Positions 11,001-18,756 of a stretch of 64,000 bases of DNA are shown in pieces. The first letter of the stretch is position 1. Every line of letters begins with the position of its first letter. A model generated the notes under the pieces. It was not told where the DNA came from. It saw only the letters and a program-made list of their open reading frames with translations, and searched no databases. The translations under genes were made by a program, and so were the position numbers. Source of the stretch: Gammaproteobacteria bacterium (GTDB lineage Bacteria; Pseudomonadota; Gammaproteobacteria; UBA6429; Thiohalophilaceae). Location: assembly GCA_016194635.1 (NCBI GenBank), contig JACQBC010000003.1:1-64000 (forward strand). The letters run 5' to 3'.

Positions 11001-13239
11001 CGGCGCCGGATCGTTGAGTGGTCTGATCAGCGGCGGCGGGCATTTGGCGGGCCAAGCGGACAGCTTGACGATGGATTCAACCATAACCGCGCCGATGACC
11101 GTGAAATTGTTAGGGACCTCCTTGCCACCCGGACAAGTCGTGAATGGCAGCGCCTCGACGTTGACGACCTATCAAATCGATACGCTAACCGCGAATTCCG
11201 CCACCGCCAATACACTTTACGCCGTGGACTCGGCTGGCAGTGCGACCGGCAACACGTGGAATATCACCGGCCCCAATGGCGGCACGGTCACCGATGGCAT
11301 CAATCCCAATCCGGTGACCTTTGTACACTTCGCCACGTTGTTTGGCGGTACCCACAACGATACCTTCAATGTGTCGGGCAACAGTTCCATCCTCGGCCCG
11401 GTTATTCATTCCAACGGTGGCACGGACGCACTCAACGTATCGCTGTCTGGAACAGAAACCGGTGTGGTGAATTTTATCTCGGATGGCGGCTCGACTTCGA
11501 CGGTGCGCATCCAAGATGCCGCCACCGGCAATACCGGTGCATCTACCTACCTGGGAACGTACACCGTCGGTGGCGCGACCGGCAATGGCACGGCGTATGA
11601 TCAGTTCGCCTATAGCAACGGTGGCAGTACGTTCACGGTTAACTTTAGCGGCGCGCAGAGCATCGTGGATCAAGTATCCGCCGCCCGCTTGACGGTAAAC
11701 GGAACCAGTGCAAACGATACGATGACACTGGCGTCCTCGGCTACTCTCACCAACGGCGCGGCGATCACGATGAACGCACTGACACCGGTGAATGTCGGCG
11801 GCAAACAAACCCTGGTGTTAGACGGCCAGGGCGGCAGCGACACGATTCATTTGAATACAAATATTGCGCTGCCCGCCTCCACGCTGATCTTCACCGCCGA
11901 GCAGGTGACGCAAACGGCCGGGACCAGCCTCAACGTCGGCTCATTGGCGTTGACCAACGTGGGCGCGGCGGGTACGTCGGATACCGACCGGATCCACATC
12001 GCCACCCACAATCTAAGTGTTACTCACTCGGGGAATGTCTACCTCGCCGAGTTAGACGATGTGATCTTAGGCGGAATTACCAATCATCCTTTCACCACCA
12101 CGGGCGTGTTTGATCTCCAGGCCGGTGGCGCCATCAGCGGCACCGAGGGGTTAACCTCCAACGCGCTATTCAGCTTACGCACGCTGGGCACGATTTCGCT
12201 CACCGGGAATAATGCCTTGAGTGGCGCTCTCACCTTTACGGGACCCACCCCGCTCACCGGCACGAATGCAGGCGCGGCTACCGTGACCCTGGTGAACACC
12301 GCCGCGACGACTTTGGCGGCGGTGAAAGCGGTGAATCTGGACATCACCTCGAGCGGGGATATCGTCGGCCCGGCCAATATCGTGGTATCCGGCACCACCA
12401 CCCTGGCCTCGAACGGCAACATCGCCTTGAACAGCGCCACCCAGGCTAACTTCGCCACGACGCCGCGCAGCAATGATTTCAATACCGTGAATGTGATCCG
12501 CGCCAACAATGTCACTATCGATGACATTAACACCCTCAACGGCTCGATCACCGCGACGAATACGACCGTGCTGGCCACCGCGGGGATTTCGCTGACCACG
12601 GCGACCTCGACCTTGGACGCCACCAACACCGCGGCCGGGGATATCAACGTGACCAACACCGGCACGATGCAACGCCTGGCCTTGGATACTTTGGGCAATG
12701 TGACCTACACCAATGCCGGGGGTAATATTGTTCTTGATCATATCAACACCAACTTCGGCGGTGGCTACAACCGCGTGAATGCGCCGTATGGCGGCAGTGC
12801 CGCCAGCGGTAATGTGGTGATTAACGGCGGCAGCGGATCGTTAACCGCCTATCGCACCGATTTCACCAACCCGCCACCGTACATCGTGGCCAATACCTTG
12901 CAGGCCTCGGTCCCGCAAGGGACGTTTGGCAGTCCTTTTTCGTACATCAGCGTGCGCGTGCAGGACGCCTTCTACTTGTCATCGCTCCCGCATCAAGCCT
13001 ACGTCTATTTCTTTGACGGGGTCCCGCCGATCCGCCCCGGCGACATCAACGTGTTCACCGGCCTGGACGGCATCAATTTACAAATGATCGAACTGGAATC
13101 CTTAGGCGATGTCGACCCGGCGATCTTCACTGCGGTGAAGAACTATTACTACGAGGACATCGCGATTAAAATGCCGGAGGATCAACGCTATGGCGATGAC
13201 GAAGACAATGAGAAAAAACGTAAACGCTTGAATAACTAA
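2056..13239 (+). CDS. Giant two-partner secretion exoprotein (TpsA, FHA-type adhesin)
   Basis: This 3727-residue exoprotein is predicted to be exported by the TpsB channel encoded next. Residues 1-46 form a long signal peptide ending SSVQA. A TPS domain follows (about 47-330) with VQYVQPNTSSISLNRI and NPNGVFFTATAV, the hallmark of filamentous-haemagglutinin secretion domains. From about residue 910 to 3070 the chain is built of imperfect repeats of about 100 residues. I count 20 W-centred motifs such as ANTWTIT, most followed by a FxxIQNLTGGxGAD-like line. Composition is very rich in G, T, N and A, as in beta-helical adhesins. Two close cysteine pairs occur mid-chain (CYNTGAAC and CTFSTSC), but none at the C-terminus, which ends in a charged tail (EKKRKRLNN). 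Likely adhesion or biofilm role. The start at 2056 has a weak GGGGA upstream. Confidence 0.93.
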   Translation: MLSHTAASTSSALSASHSLHPFKKRLISAAVQAVCYSMLLASSVQAGPSGGQVVGGTGAITQTGTNTTVNQTTQNMAINWQSYNVNSNERVQYVQPNTSSISLNRILSNNGSTIAGRIDANGQVILVNPNGVFFTATAVINVGGIIASGLDIKPSDFMNGNYIFNEVLGTPGTVSNAGLINASLGGLVPDRGNVALLGKQVENTGVIVANLGTVNLAAGKEAVLTFDNQGLLGVRVTKEVLQSDLGVDPAVLNSGSIQAEGGKVLLTASVSQNVFSQAVNTAGIQPATSVVVNADGTYTLGGGADVVNSGTVNVSTTSPDQNVGRIVLLGDNVTSRGTLQADAANGNGGEIELHSSTMTLLTQNSVTSARSQSQGTGGIVKVLGDKVGLFDHSTVDVSGANGGGQALIGGDYQGKNAAIKNASRTYVSAGSVIYADALEQGNGGKIIHWSNDYTWFYGQAFARGGNVSGNGGFVEISGKGLSFNGGVNTSAQNGRVGMMLFDPTDIVIHRGNGGQPQDGNLPSILAAAGGNNTFDISQGALEALSSTTDIKLEATNNITINTLGSTNGGVYTPATLALQTATGHSVTFTADADKSGAGRFSMNAADSIQTEGGSVTISGVRVTTGGINTTGVSGNQTGGNITVTTSTGNIRVGALTARGNVKLNSNTGDITIAANVMTNGGIFDAIGRVFDGSGVMIDTGTGTTGTATIKMSRDVLLGSMNVGGNLIVESGASSVNTNSIDQTVAGDVLSVTGSSSFTSLGNNRSINLANNNNLQGVITIKTTGTNTSDATLVNTAATTTLGAIDVKGAFTVNASQNLAVTNTPTPIASAANMALNFGTQGGGSYTFCYNTGAACANDTTTTGPTMTSTGGNLDIIGGSGTNTINLAGLTLTAPAGAVTVDGTAGTDTVIGQNVLSTWSITAPNTGILSNANGTVNFTGVESLTGGSGDDTFTVNSQNLAGPISIANINTGNGTNIVNVNATGAVTGTLTTGSGTNTVNVDGTVASIDGTVGNGANTIKVNAGGVVSGNISTGTGADSFNLTGAVNGVISGGVGTAQDNMTITAPGNVTVRLGNQRDAGANYTVDQVETITDTTLGSNNTLIAPDITSNIWIIGAATPTPNTVQYGVNTTAFSNFANVRGGSHAPTAATGFDEQFTVNSVTAPPSGANSVTTINTGTARASVKINAGASVAAITTGTGTNTLDVYGTVSGTGTAIDGTAGGANTIHVYAGGAVAGVTTTGAGTDNITVDAASAPSAAGVMGAINAGDGANTMTIAGTSGAITGGTTGTHSVTVTGQVNGAITLGTGGTGDGVETVNVTSTGKVSGGITTGSNNDSITVDGSALFIDAGAGNDQITIATPGAATLTGVSPSTTVAVAGGTGLDTLTVRTSNNTWSLDTTGTGGTVSNGAVPGITFSSVENFNNGGGTGSTLDYSHSTTAVVVDLNSFSGFSTLIGSNNAVTSTLIGKNATTNDWYIGVVPNTTNAGNNGLNDGTVIVSNTTPINFINFNHLVGGAAGATNHFYLTNATTPVPAALSGIVTALPTHGVFGGCTFSTSCGMEGGAGSTNTLTARDLPNDWTLDAAGSGHVSYTTAVGATPAATYATTFTGMQNLVGGADTDRFAFTAGAAVGSFSTMNGNGQLATGMDVVDFSLVPATTPVAVLLGSATYSGIEAFIGNGTTSTLTGAGGLPNTWNILDSVSITTAGTTAGVTANATTNYTNTNNSGSVVNGTVPTTFVNFANLTGGAGVTNTFDFSNVALNSSGGNITGTLTGGSAANTIIGRADNSTWTVNGLNSGFVIVAATGVRYVNAFTGIQTLIGGVGADNFIMGPSAGNGVTGTGSIGTIDGGVGAGLNTLTGADSTNTWSITGIDTGSVGVTNAATPYVSSFIHIQNLTGGAGADTFNFATATPGSITGLVDGGTGSNVLKGQNSPNTWALAATGNSVAITGNATPYVAHFTRIQQLLGGTSTDVLTITDPAVTTVQLGPVVNAAANLTVDQFETINANLATAATNQLIGATGANTWTITTPNTGTVNSTAFANFANLTGGASVTGSDTFDFSTTTAGAIGTITGGAGANTLKGRNTNSTWTITRPNEGSVRDDTGTPTIYITQFTRIQNLTGGSGADNFMIGATGSILGGATGISGGAVIAGNTATYNTLTGPDTASTWNMTGPDSGNLTTTAAAPGVYVNSFSSIQNLTGGAAADRFNFAGSTTGSIAGTLRGGSIAAGAPSFNTLLGRATANTWTINGTDAGFLDDTTTGSVNYVKVFSGIQNLTGGTGTDIFELTNVPVTAGAPTTGSLSGIIDGNTGANTLNVRLNDMTVQLNDTVAVVNNTATPTTIAVSAVQSIHGFGSHETLQGPNRTTQNTWTISAADSGAVNTVNFTGFGNLTGGTGTDRFTLTAGSLSGVIIGGSADTFTTSVSTNVQLYAALPVAPAAPIYNPPAANTVAVYGLGNVTATATTSTLLGPDGVSTTWLIAGNNSGSLGINNNPVVFTDFVNLKGGNGADNFVFGPYSNGSTINLAGTGSITGTIDGGIGAFNTLTGRDGANTWTISAANAGSLGTSATRNYVSAFSNIQNLTGGAGADSFVMTTGGSTSVPTAGAVDGVIDGGSIAAGTSSYNTLQGRNDNSTWIINATDSGNLAVSGGATYVNAFQSIQNLTGGSGGDDFTLTSATSIAGQTVGKVTGTIVGGGFIPGNVATYNTVHALFGRANTFGNLTSTVTNGVATFSGNLTSTDAAKTPASLTTDVNAFSGIQILDSTGSGVADFSGTQGPVSFQLGVSFLGVTQVIGNNSGTGQWDSTLIGYDGVLNTWTISGTNSGTVAYTPPTTGGKLTTVTFSRFNNLTGGNASNDFTMQTTGAITGTINGGSRSYVNPTASNTNTLALQWSPTATPSIAATTVDFRAPPAVNSGSAGYAYVANFNQITADAATTNANSVIGNSSDNTWLIDGANSTRLNAGVLNGTNLLYFGNLTGGTGADQFTLTGAGSLSGLISGGGHLAGQADSLTMDSTITAPMTVKLLGTSLPPGQVVNGSASTLTTYQIDTLTANSATANTLYAVDSAGSATGNTWNITGPNGGTVTDGINPNPVTFVHFATLFGGTHNDTFNVSGNSSILGPVIHSNGGTDALNVSLSGTETGVVNFISDGGSTSTVRIQDAATGNTGASTYLGTYTVGGATGNGTAYDQFAYSNGGSTFTVNFSGAQSIVDQVSAARLTVNGTSANDTMTLASSATLTNGAAITMNALTPVNVGGKQTLVLDGQGGSDTIHLNTNIALPASTLIFTAEQVTQTAGTSLNVGSLALTNVGAAGTSDTDRIHIATHNLSVTHSGNVYLAELDDVILGGITNHPFTTTGVFDLQAGGAISGTEGLTSNALFSLRTLGTISLTGNNALSGALTFTGPTPLTGTNAGAATVTLVNTAATTLAAVKAVNLDITSSGDIVGPANIVVSGTTTLASNGNIALNSATQANFATTPRSNDFNTVNVIRANNVTIDDINTLNGSITATNTTVLATAGISLTTATSTLDATNTAAGDINVTNTGTMQRLALDTLGNVTYTNAGGNIVLDHINTNFGGGYNRVNAPYGGSAASGNVVINGGSGSLTAYRTDFTNPPPYIVANTLQASVPQGTFGSPFSYISVRVQDAFYLSSLPHQAYVYFFDGVPPIRPGDINVFTGLDGINLQMIELESLGDVDPAIFTAVKNYYYEDIAIKMPEDQRYGDDEDNEKKRKRLNN

Positions 13240-13292
13240 TACGATTGAACGGGGATTTGGGATATAAATGAACTATAACAGACGATGTCGTG

Positions 13293-15197
13293 ATGTATTG
13301 TAATAAAATTGTAACCGCTAAATCGTTCGCTGCATTTTTCTTTCTTGGCATCATCCTTAGCCCGATGGTACGCGCGGATTTTCTCGAACTTCCCGAGGTA
13401 AAAGAGATCCAGGAATTTAAACCCAAGACCCTGTTACGCGACATGGAAATCCCCGCGGTGCGCGAGCGCAGTCCCGACCCCAAGGCCGGGCCGCGCCTGG
13501 CGGTGTCGGAGTTTAGGATCCAGGGCTTGGTGGAATACCCGGAGCTGGGCATCACCCGCCAGGCCTTGGCGGATCTGGTGGAAAGTATCCGCTTTGATTT
13601 AATGGGCGAGGGCAAGCAACTCGATTCGGGTTATACCCTGGATGAATTAGGCCAGGTATCGGATTTACTGGTGGACATCGAAAAAGAAACCCTGGATCGG
13701 CACGTCACCCCGTACGACGTGCAAAAACTGGTGTTTTTGATCCGCGACCAACAGGCCAAGCGCGGCATCACCCTGGGGCAAATCGAAACCGTGGCCAATC
13801 GTATCACTACGTTTTACCGTGAGCGCGGTTTTATTCTGGCCAAGGCGTATATTCCCAAACAACAGGTACGCGAGGGGATTGTTAACCTCACCTTGTTATT
13901 GGGGATGCTGGGCGAGGTGAATGTCACGAATAATAAAATGTATTCCACCCCTAAAATCAAATCGGTGTTTGACAGTTTAATGACAAAGCCGGTGACCAGT
14001 TCGGCGATTGAAGAGCGGCTGTATTTAATCAACGACTACCCCGGGATCAGCGTCGACGGCTATTTTGAACCCGGCTACCAAATCGGCGACACCCGTTTGA
14101 ACATCACGGTGCGCAACGAAAGTAAATATTCTTCAAACCTGCGCGTGGATAACCACGGCACGGAGGCCTCCGGCTTGTACCGCTATTACGCCGATTTTCA
14201 AGTCAACGATTTACTCGGCAATGCCGACAGTTTATCGGCCAGCGTGCTGCGCGCCAGCAGTCCCAGTAATACGACCTACTACCGGTTACTGTACGATACG
14301 GATTTTTTCGTACCGAAGTTAAGGTTTGTGTTGGAAACGTCCAAGAATCAGTTTTCGGTGAATAATATTAACTCCCTTAACACGGTGGTGATCCACGGGG
14401 ATATTACCGTCCAAGCGCTCACCGGCAAATATATTTTCAGCCGTGGCCGCACCGCCAACACCAATCTCGAATTGCGTTATGAAAAGCTGCTTTCGCAAGT
14501 GCAAGTAGGTGATTTCACCGATCCTACCCACCCCAACGACGACAAATTAAAAAATATTTCGCTGAATTATAATTTTGATTTCCTGCAAGAAGCCAAGAGC
14601 CGGTTACACCAAGGGAACCTTAAAGTGTTATCGGGAAAATACGACTACGGATTTGATCTTGGTCAGAAAGATTCGTATCACATTGTATCCGGAGGTTATT
14701 CCTTGCTGACCTTCTGGAAGATCCCGTTTACCGACTCCACCTCACGGCTGGTGTTTCGCACCAATGCGCAATACGCTTGGGCCAAGCTGGCCCCGGCCAT
14801 GCAATATTCACTCGCCGGACCTACCCGCGCGCGCGGATATTCGCCCAGTACCTTCGGTGCTGACTACGGTATTTATGCGGGCGGGGATTGGATCTTTAAC
14901 AGCCCGGATCTATTTGACTTCACGCTATGGGGCGTCAATTTTAAAAACGTAGCCAAACCCTTTGTGTTTGTGGATACCGCCTACGGGGTGCAACGTACGC
15001 TGTTGCCAACCGAAGCCAGTAGCAAACTGGGGCTCACCGATGCCGGGATTGGGTTGCAGTTTGCTTATGAAAAGCGCTTTAGTGGCAACTTGCAACTTGC
15101 CTTCCCGTATAAAGAACACTATAAAACCAGCAGCAGTACCACAAAAATTGTGAAAGATAACTACCGTGTGGTGTTCGATTTTGAATACAGTTTTTAA
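13293..15197 (+). CDS. TpsB outer-membrane transporter (ShlB/FhaC family)
   Basis: This outer-membrane beta-barrel pore translocates the adjacent TpsA. It starts with a signal peptide (hydrophobic FAAFFFLGIILSP, cleavage after MVRA). A periplasmic POTRA region follows, with VSEFRIQGL near residue 70 and YRERGFILAKAYIPKQQV near 180. Then comes a 16-strand-type barrel containing the conserved loop-6 motif GPTRARGYSPSTFGADYG, and it ends in an aromatic residue (DFEYSF), as barrel proteins do. Length of about 634 residues is slightly long for the family because of an N-terminal linker. A GTG at 13290 directly precedes the ATG; I prefer the ATG. The gene lies 50 bp after tpsA, same strand, so a tpsAB operon under the candidate riboswitch is likely. 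Confidence 0.93.
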   Translation: MYCNKIVTAKSFAAFFFLGIILSPMVRADFLELPEVKEIQEFKPKTLLRDMEIPAVRERSPDPKAGPRLAVSEFRIQGLVEYPELGITRQALADLVESIRFDLMGEGKQLDSGYTLDELGQVSDLLVDIEKETLDRHVTPYDVQKLVFLIRDQQAKRGITLGQIETVANRITTFYRERGFILAKAYIPKQQVREGIVNLTLLLGMLGEVNVTNNKMYSTPKIKSVFDSLMTKPVTSSAIEERLYLINDYPGISVDGYFEPGYQIGDTRLNITVRNESKYSSNLRVDNHGTEASGLYRYYADFQVNDLLGNADSLSASVLRASSPSNTTYYRLLYDTDFFVPKLRFVLETSKNQFSVNNINSLNTVVIHGDITVQALTGKYIFSRGRTANTNLELRYEKLLSQVQVGDFTDPTHPNDDKLKNISLNYNFDFLQEAKSRLHQGNLKVLSGKYDYGFDLGQKDSYHIVSGGYSLLTFWKIPFTDSTSRLVFRTNAQYAWAKLAPAMQYSLAGPTRARGYSPSTFGADYGIYAGGDWIFNSPDLFDFTLWGVNFKNVAKPFVFVDTAYGVQRTLLPTEASSKLGLTDAGIGLQFAYEKRFSGNLQLAFPYKEHYKTSSSTTKIVKDNYRVVFDFEYSF

Positions 15198-15201
15198 ATC
15201 T

Positions 15202-15219
15202 TGTAGGCTAAATCCTACA
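15202..15219 (+). other. Short inverted repeat after tpsB
   Basis: TGTAGG and CCTACA pair around CTAAAT a few bases after the tpsB stop. There is no T tract, so it is a weak candidate for an intrinsic terminator and may only protect the transcript end. The rest of the 260-bp gap up to hcp is AT-rich and holds no gene I can support. Confidence 0.3.
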
Positions 15220-15457
15220 GCCGGTTAAGCTAGCTACAAAGACCCGGCAAAAAATTGCAAAAATAGGTCACAGACCGCTGGAAATGCTTGATAGATCTCG
15301 CAAAATAGACCATATTTATAGTGTTTTAATCAATGATTGTTAGTATTTCTTTTCGCGATGTTTGTATTATAGTTACCATGTTGATTTGAATACGCAGATA
15401 ACATAGTATTCATAACGTTATACCAACCCATTGGACAACCACAAAAGGACGAAAACC

Positions 15458-15943
15458 ATGGCTATTTTTCTTAAAGCACCAGAGTTAAAAGGCGACGCCA
15501 CCCATGAGAAGTACAAGGGTTCTGTCGTGGTGGATACCGTGCATTTTGGTGTCACTAAAGACATTACCACACGCGGGGGTGCGGCGGGGACTCGCAATGT
15601 TTCAGCGCCTAATTTTCAAGAAGTGACGATTACCAAAGTTGTTGACGGTTCCGTCGTCGGTTTTCTGCAACAAGCCTTCAGTTCTAAAGTTATCGCCAAG
15701 CTCGAAATTAATTTCGTAGCAACCTCCACCGATGGTAAACCGGCGGCGGATCCTTTCCTGGTGTACACCCTGGAAAACGTGCTGGTCAGCAGTTATGTAT
15801 TTACGGCACCGCAGTCCAGCCATCCCATGGAATCCATCGGTTTAAACTTCACGCGCATTGAAGTGAACTTTACCGGTAGAGGCATTGATAACAAAGCGGG
15901 TGCACCGCAAAAAATTGCCTACGATATTGCAAAAACATCGTAA
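15458..15943 (+). CDS. hcp: Hcp, type VI secretion tube protein
   Basis: This 161-residue protein (MAIFLKAPELKGDAT at the start) has the length and pattern of Hcp. Hexameric rings of it stack into the inner tube of the T6SS and can carry small effectors. The C-terminal part (MESIGLNFTRIEVNF) matches the conserved end of the family. The ATG at 15458 is chosen because AAAGGAC lies just upstream; a longer frame from TTG at 15431 adds nine residues with no similarity. A strong terminator follows, so hcp is probably transcribed as its own high-level unit. The vgrG gene comes next on the same strand. Confidence 0.92.
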   Translation: MAIFLKAPELKGDATHEKYKGSVVVDTVHFGVTKDITTRGGAAGTRNVSAPNFQEVTITKVVDGSVVGFLQQAFSSKVIAKLEINFVATSTDGKPAADPFLVYTLENVLVSSYVFTAPQSSHPMESIGLNFTRIEVNFTGRGIDNKAGAPQKIAYDIAKTS

Positions 15944-15954
15944 TGCATCCTACC

Positions 15955-15995
15955 AACACTGCTCCATGGTACGCGGAGCAGTGTTTGGTTTTTTT
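15955..15995 (+). terminator. Rho-independent terminator after hcp
   Basis: A perfect 11-bp stem (arms AACACTGCTCC and GGAGCAGTGTT, 9-nt loop) is followed by TGGTTTTTTT. It sits 12 nt after the hcp stop and should separate hcp from vgrG transcription. Confidence 0.9.
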
Positions 15996-16056
15996 ACACA
16001 GGTTGTTTGTTCATTCTTCTGGGGCGGCCTTTGCGCCGTGTCGTGAGATATAAAGT

Positions 16057-18042
16057 ATGGATCAGTTTACTCAGGACAGACGATTAATCTCCATTGAAAC
16101 GCCGTTGGCGAAGGATCGCTTGTTATTAACGGACTTCACGGGAACTGAATACATTTCCGACCTGTTTGAATTTCATCTCAAGGCGCTATCGCCCGACGCC
16201 GAGATCAAACCCGAAGAGCTGGTGGGTAAACCCGTCAACGTGAAGGTGCACCATCAAGACAAGAGTGTTCGGGTATTTAACGGGTACATCAATCAATTTT
16301 CCAGCGGTGCCTCGCAGCATCACGGCTTACACGAGTACCGGTTCACCCTGGTGCCGTGGTTATGGTTTTTAGAAAAGACCCAGGGCTGCCGGATTTTTCA
16401 AAACAAGACGGCGAAAGAGATCATCAGCCAGGTGATGAGCGCGCGGGGTTTTAACGATTTTGAATTTCGCGCCGAGGGTGGCCCGGCGCGCGAGTATTGC
16501 GTGCAATACGGCGAGAGTGATTTTAATTTTGTGTCGCGGTTGATGGAAGAAGAGGGGATGGCGTATTTTTTCAAACACGAGGCGAAGCAACACAGGTTAA
16601 TCGTGGTGGACAAGGCCAACGCCTATGACGAGTGCGCGCAGACGGGGCTGGTGTATACTACGGGGCCGCAGCCGCAGCCGCACCTGAGCGCTTGGGCCCA
16701 CGCGTACGCATTTCGCACCGGCCGCTGGACGCTGAGCGATTACAACTTCAAGGAGCCGGGCCGTAACTTAGTGAGTGGCACGCCCACGGTCAGCAAGTTT
16801 GCCAACGCCAAGGGGTTTGAGCATTACGGCTACGCCGACTTGTACGACCTGGGGTTGGGGGATGCGCTGGTGAAGAAGCGCATGGAGATGGAGGAGGTGG
16901 GGTTAAACCGTGTTCAGGGGGAGGGGAACTGCAGCGGTTTTTACGCCGGGGGCACGTTCAGCGTGAGCGAGCACGCGGTCAAGGCGGAGAAGGGGCGCTA
17001 CCTGTTGACGGCGGTGGAGCACCGGGCGCACGACCACAGTTATTTTCCCGACCAGGGCACGGCCTCGGTGTACCGCAACGCGTTTACCTGCATACCCGCC
17101 GCGGTGCCTTACCGGCCCCAACGCCGCGCGGTCAAACCGCGCATGCCCGGGCCGCAATCGGCGCTGGTGACCGGTCCGGCGGGGGAAGAGATTTACATTG
17201 ACGAGTACGGCCGGATCAAGGTGCAGTTTATCTGGGACCGGGAGGGTCAGAAAGACGACCACAGCTCGTGTTTTCTGCGGGTGATGCAAAGCTGGGCGGG
17301 CCATCACTGGGGGGCGTCGTTCATTCCGCGCATGGGGCAGGAAGTGATCGTGACTTTTTTAGACGGCGACCCGGACCGGCCGATCGTCAGCGGCGCGGTG
17401 TACAACGGGGCGAACAAGCCGGTGTACCCCCACAAGACCCACAGCGGGATCAAGACGCGCTCCACCAAGGGCGGGGGTCCGGAGAACTGCAATGAACTGC
17501 GCTTTGACGATCAAAAAGGCGCCGAGCAGATTTTCATCCACGCCGAGCGAAACCTCGACACCGAAGTGGAGCACGACGAGACCCACACGGTGGACAATGA
17601 CCGGACCAAGACGGTCAAGCACGATGAGCATTCGACGATCAACCATGATCGGAATAAAACCGTTGATAATAATCAGACCGAGAAAATCGGTAAAAACAAA
17701 ACCATCACGGTGGGGGAGAATCACAAAGAATCGATTGGAAAAAATAAAGACCTGGATGTAGGGCAGGATCATACCGAATCGATCGGCAAGAACATGACCA
17801 TTTCCATCGGTAAAAACCTCACCGAATCGGTGGATGGCGCGTATACTGAGACGGTCACTAAAGATTATTCGCTGCGTGCCAAGACTATCACGATGCAAGC
17901 CGATGATAAAATCACCCTTAAAACCGGCTCGGCGATGATTGTCATGAAAAGCAACGGCGATATCACGATCAGTGGTAGTAACATTAATGTTAAAGGATCG
18001 GGGAATATCATCATCAAGGGCAGCAAAGTCACCACGAACTAA
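16057..18042 (+). CDS. vgrG: VgrG, type VI secretion spike protein
   Basis: A 661-residue trimeric spike protein that sits on the Hcp tube and carries effectors. The N-terminal gp27/gp44-like part (ISIETPLAKDRLLLTDFTG, YCVQYGESDFNFVSRLMEEEG) is followed by the gp5-like OB fold ([51 protein letters not shown]). The C-terminus is a beta-helical needle of short repeats of the type HDETHTVDNDRTKTV and IGKNKTITVGENHKESIG. It ends in SGSNINVKGSGNIIIKGSKV, with no extra effector domain. Downstream genes encode adaptor-like and effector-like proteins that probably load on this spike. A 90-bp piece is duplicated at 25306. Confidence 0.95.
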   Translation: MDQFTQDRRLISIETPLAKDRLLLTDFTGTEYISDLFEFHLKALSPDAEIKPEELVGKPVNVKVHHQDKSVRVFNGYINQFSSGASQHHGLHEYRFTLVPWLWFLEKTQGCRIFQNKTAKEIISQVMSARGFNDFEFRAEGGPAREYCVQYGESDFNFVSRLMEEEGMAYFFKHEAKQHRLIVVDKANAYDECAQTGLVYTTGPQPQPHLSAWAHAYAFRTGRWTLSDYNFKEPGRNLVSGTPTVSKFANAKGFEHYGYADLYDLGLGDALVKKRMEMEEVGLNRVQGEGNCSGFYAGGTFSVSEHAVKAEKGRYLLTAVEHRAHDHSYFPDQGTASVYRNAFTCIPAAVPYRPQRRAVKPRMPGPQSALVTGPAGEEIYIDEYGRIKVQFIWDREGQKDDHSSCFLRVMQSWAGHHWGASFIPRMGQEVIVTFLDGDPDRPIVSGAVYNGANKPVYPHKTHSGIKTRSTKGGGPENCNELRFDDQKGAEQIFIHAERNLDTEVEHDETHTVDNDRTKTVKHDEHSTINHDRNKTVDNNQTEKIGKNKTITVGENHKESIGKNKDLDVGQDHTESIGKNMTISIGKNLTESVDGAYTETVTKDYSLRAKTITMQADDKITLKTGSAMIVMKSNGDITISGSNINVKGSGNIIIKGSKVTTN

Positions 18043-18091
18043 GGTGGGGTAGGTCATTGTTAATAAAAATCGCTAATGTCGTGTTACCCGA

Positions 18092-18640
18092 ATGAGTAGC
18101 CACGACACCGACCGTGCTGTTTTCGCCGATAACGAAAGCATTACAACATCCACCACTACCCTTGCGCCGGGCGAAATCGTGATAGGTTCCTTGGTGGCAC
18201 TCGATCCGCAGGGGCAGCCGCTCGTGAATTATCCTGAGAATCCTACCGGGTTACCACAGCAGGCCTTGTCAACGTCGGCGATTACCGTACAGCATATTGG
18301 GCGGCAAGTGGCCTTGTTGTTTGCCAAGGGTGATCCGCAGCGTCCTGTGATCATGGGGCTGATCCACAGCCCGTTGCACGCCTTGATCGAAAACTATGAA
18401 GTCAGCTTAACGGCGCCTATAACACCAAACCCGGTGGGTCTGCCGCACCCTACCCTCGACGACGTGAGTATCGATGGCAAACACGTGGTGATCGACGCCA
18501 AGGAACAAATTGTACTAAAGTGTGGCGATGCCAGCATCACCCTCACCAAGGAAGGCAAAATAGTGATCCGCGGTAAATACCTGCTAAACCGATCCAGCGG
18601 TATGTATCGTCTTAGGGCAGGCTCGATACAGGTGAATTAA
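18092..18640 (+). CDS. DUF6484-type protein of the vgrG cluster
   Basis: This 182-residue soluble protein has an N-terminal half (APGEIVIGSLVALDPQGQPL through GDPQRPVIMGLIHS) resembling the DUF6484 domain found next to vgrG in many T6SS islands. That part looks like a small OB/SH3-like barrel related to the gp5 fold. Its C-terminal half (DGKHVVIDAKEQIVLKCGDA, SITLTKEGKIVIRGKYLL) resembles a short beta-helix end as in VgrG. It may be a spike accessory or effector-loading factor. Its biochemical role is unknown to me. It follows vgrG by 49 bp on the same strand. Confidence 0.7.
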   Translation: MSSHDTDRAVFADNESITTSTTTLAPGEIVIGSLVALDPQGQPLVNYPENPTGLPQQALSTSAITVQHIGRQVALLFAKGDPQRPVIMGLIHSPLHALIENYEVSLTAPITPNPVGLPHPTLDDVSIDGKHVVIDAKEQIVLKCGDASITLTKEGKIVIRGKYLLNRSSGMYRLRAGSIQVN

Positions 18641-18756
18641 TCCGCATGAGAGTTACCGACATGATGATGCTACTTTGTTTAGTTATCGCCTGTGGTACGA
18701 AGGCGTGGGCATTGTGTGTGTGATAGTAAAGCGTATTTTCCATCATTGTTGATAGT

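Noticed and set aside
4780-11260. Regularly spaced repeats that could suggest a CRISPR array
   Set aside because: The repeats are imperfect, about 300 bp apart and in frame inside tpsA; they are protein repeats.
2110-12741. Many long minus-strand frames opposite tpsA (up to 361 codons)
   Set aside because: They are mirror frames of a repetitive GC-rich gene, full of Pro/Val/Thr runs, with no start signals or families.
17359-18057. 232-codon minus-strand frame opposite the vgrG 3' end
   Set aside because: It arises from the repeated needle sequence of vgrG on the other strand.
18646-18723. 25-residue hydrophobic frame after the DUF6484 gene (starts MRVTDMMMLLCLVIA)
   Set aside because: It has no ribosome binding site and no conservation evidence; treated as chance.
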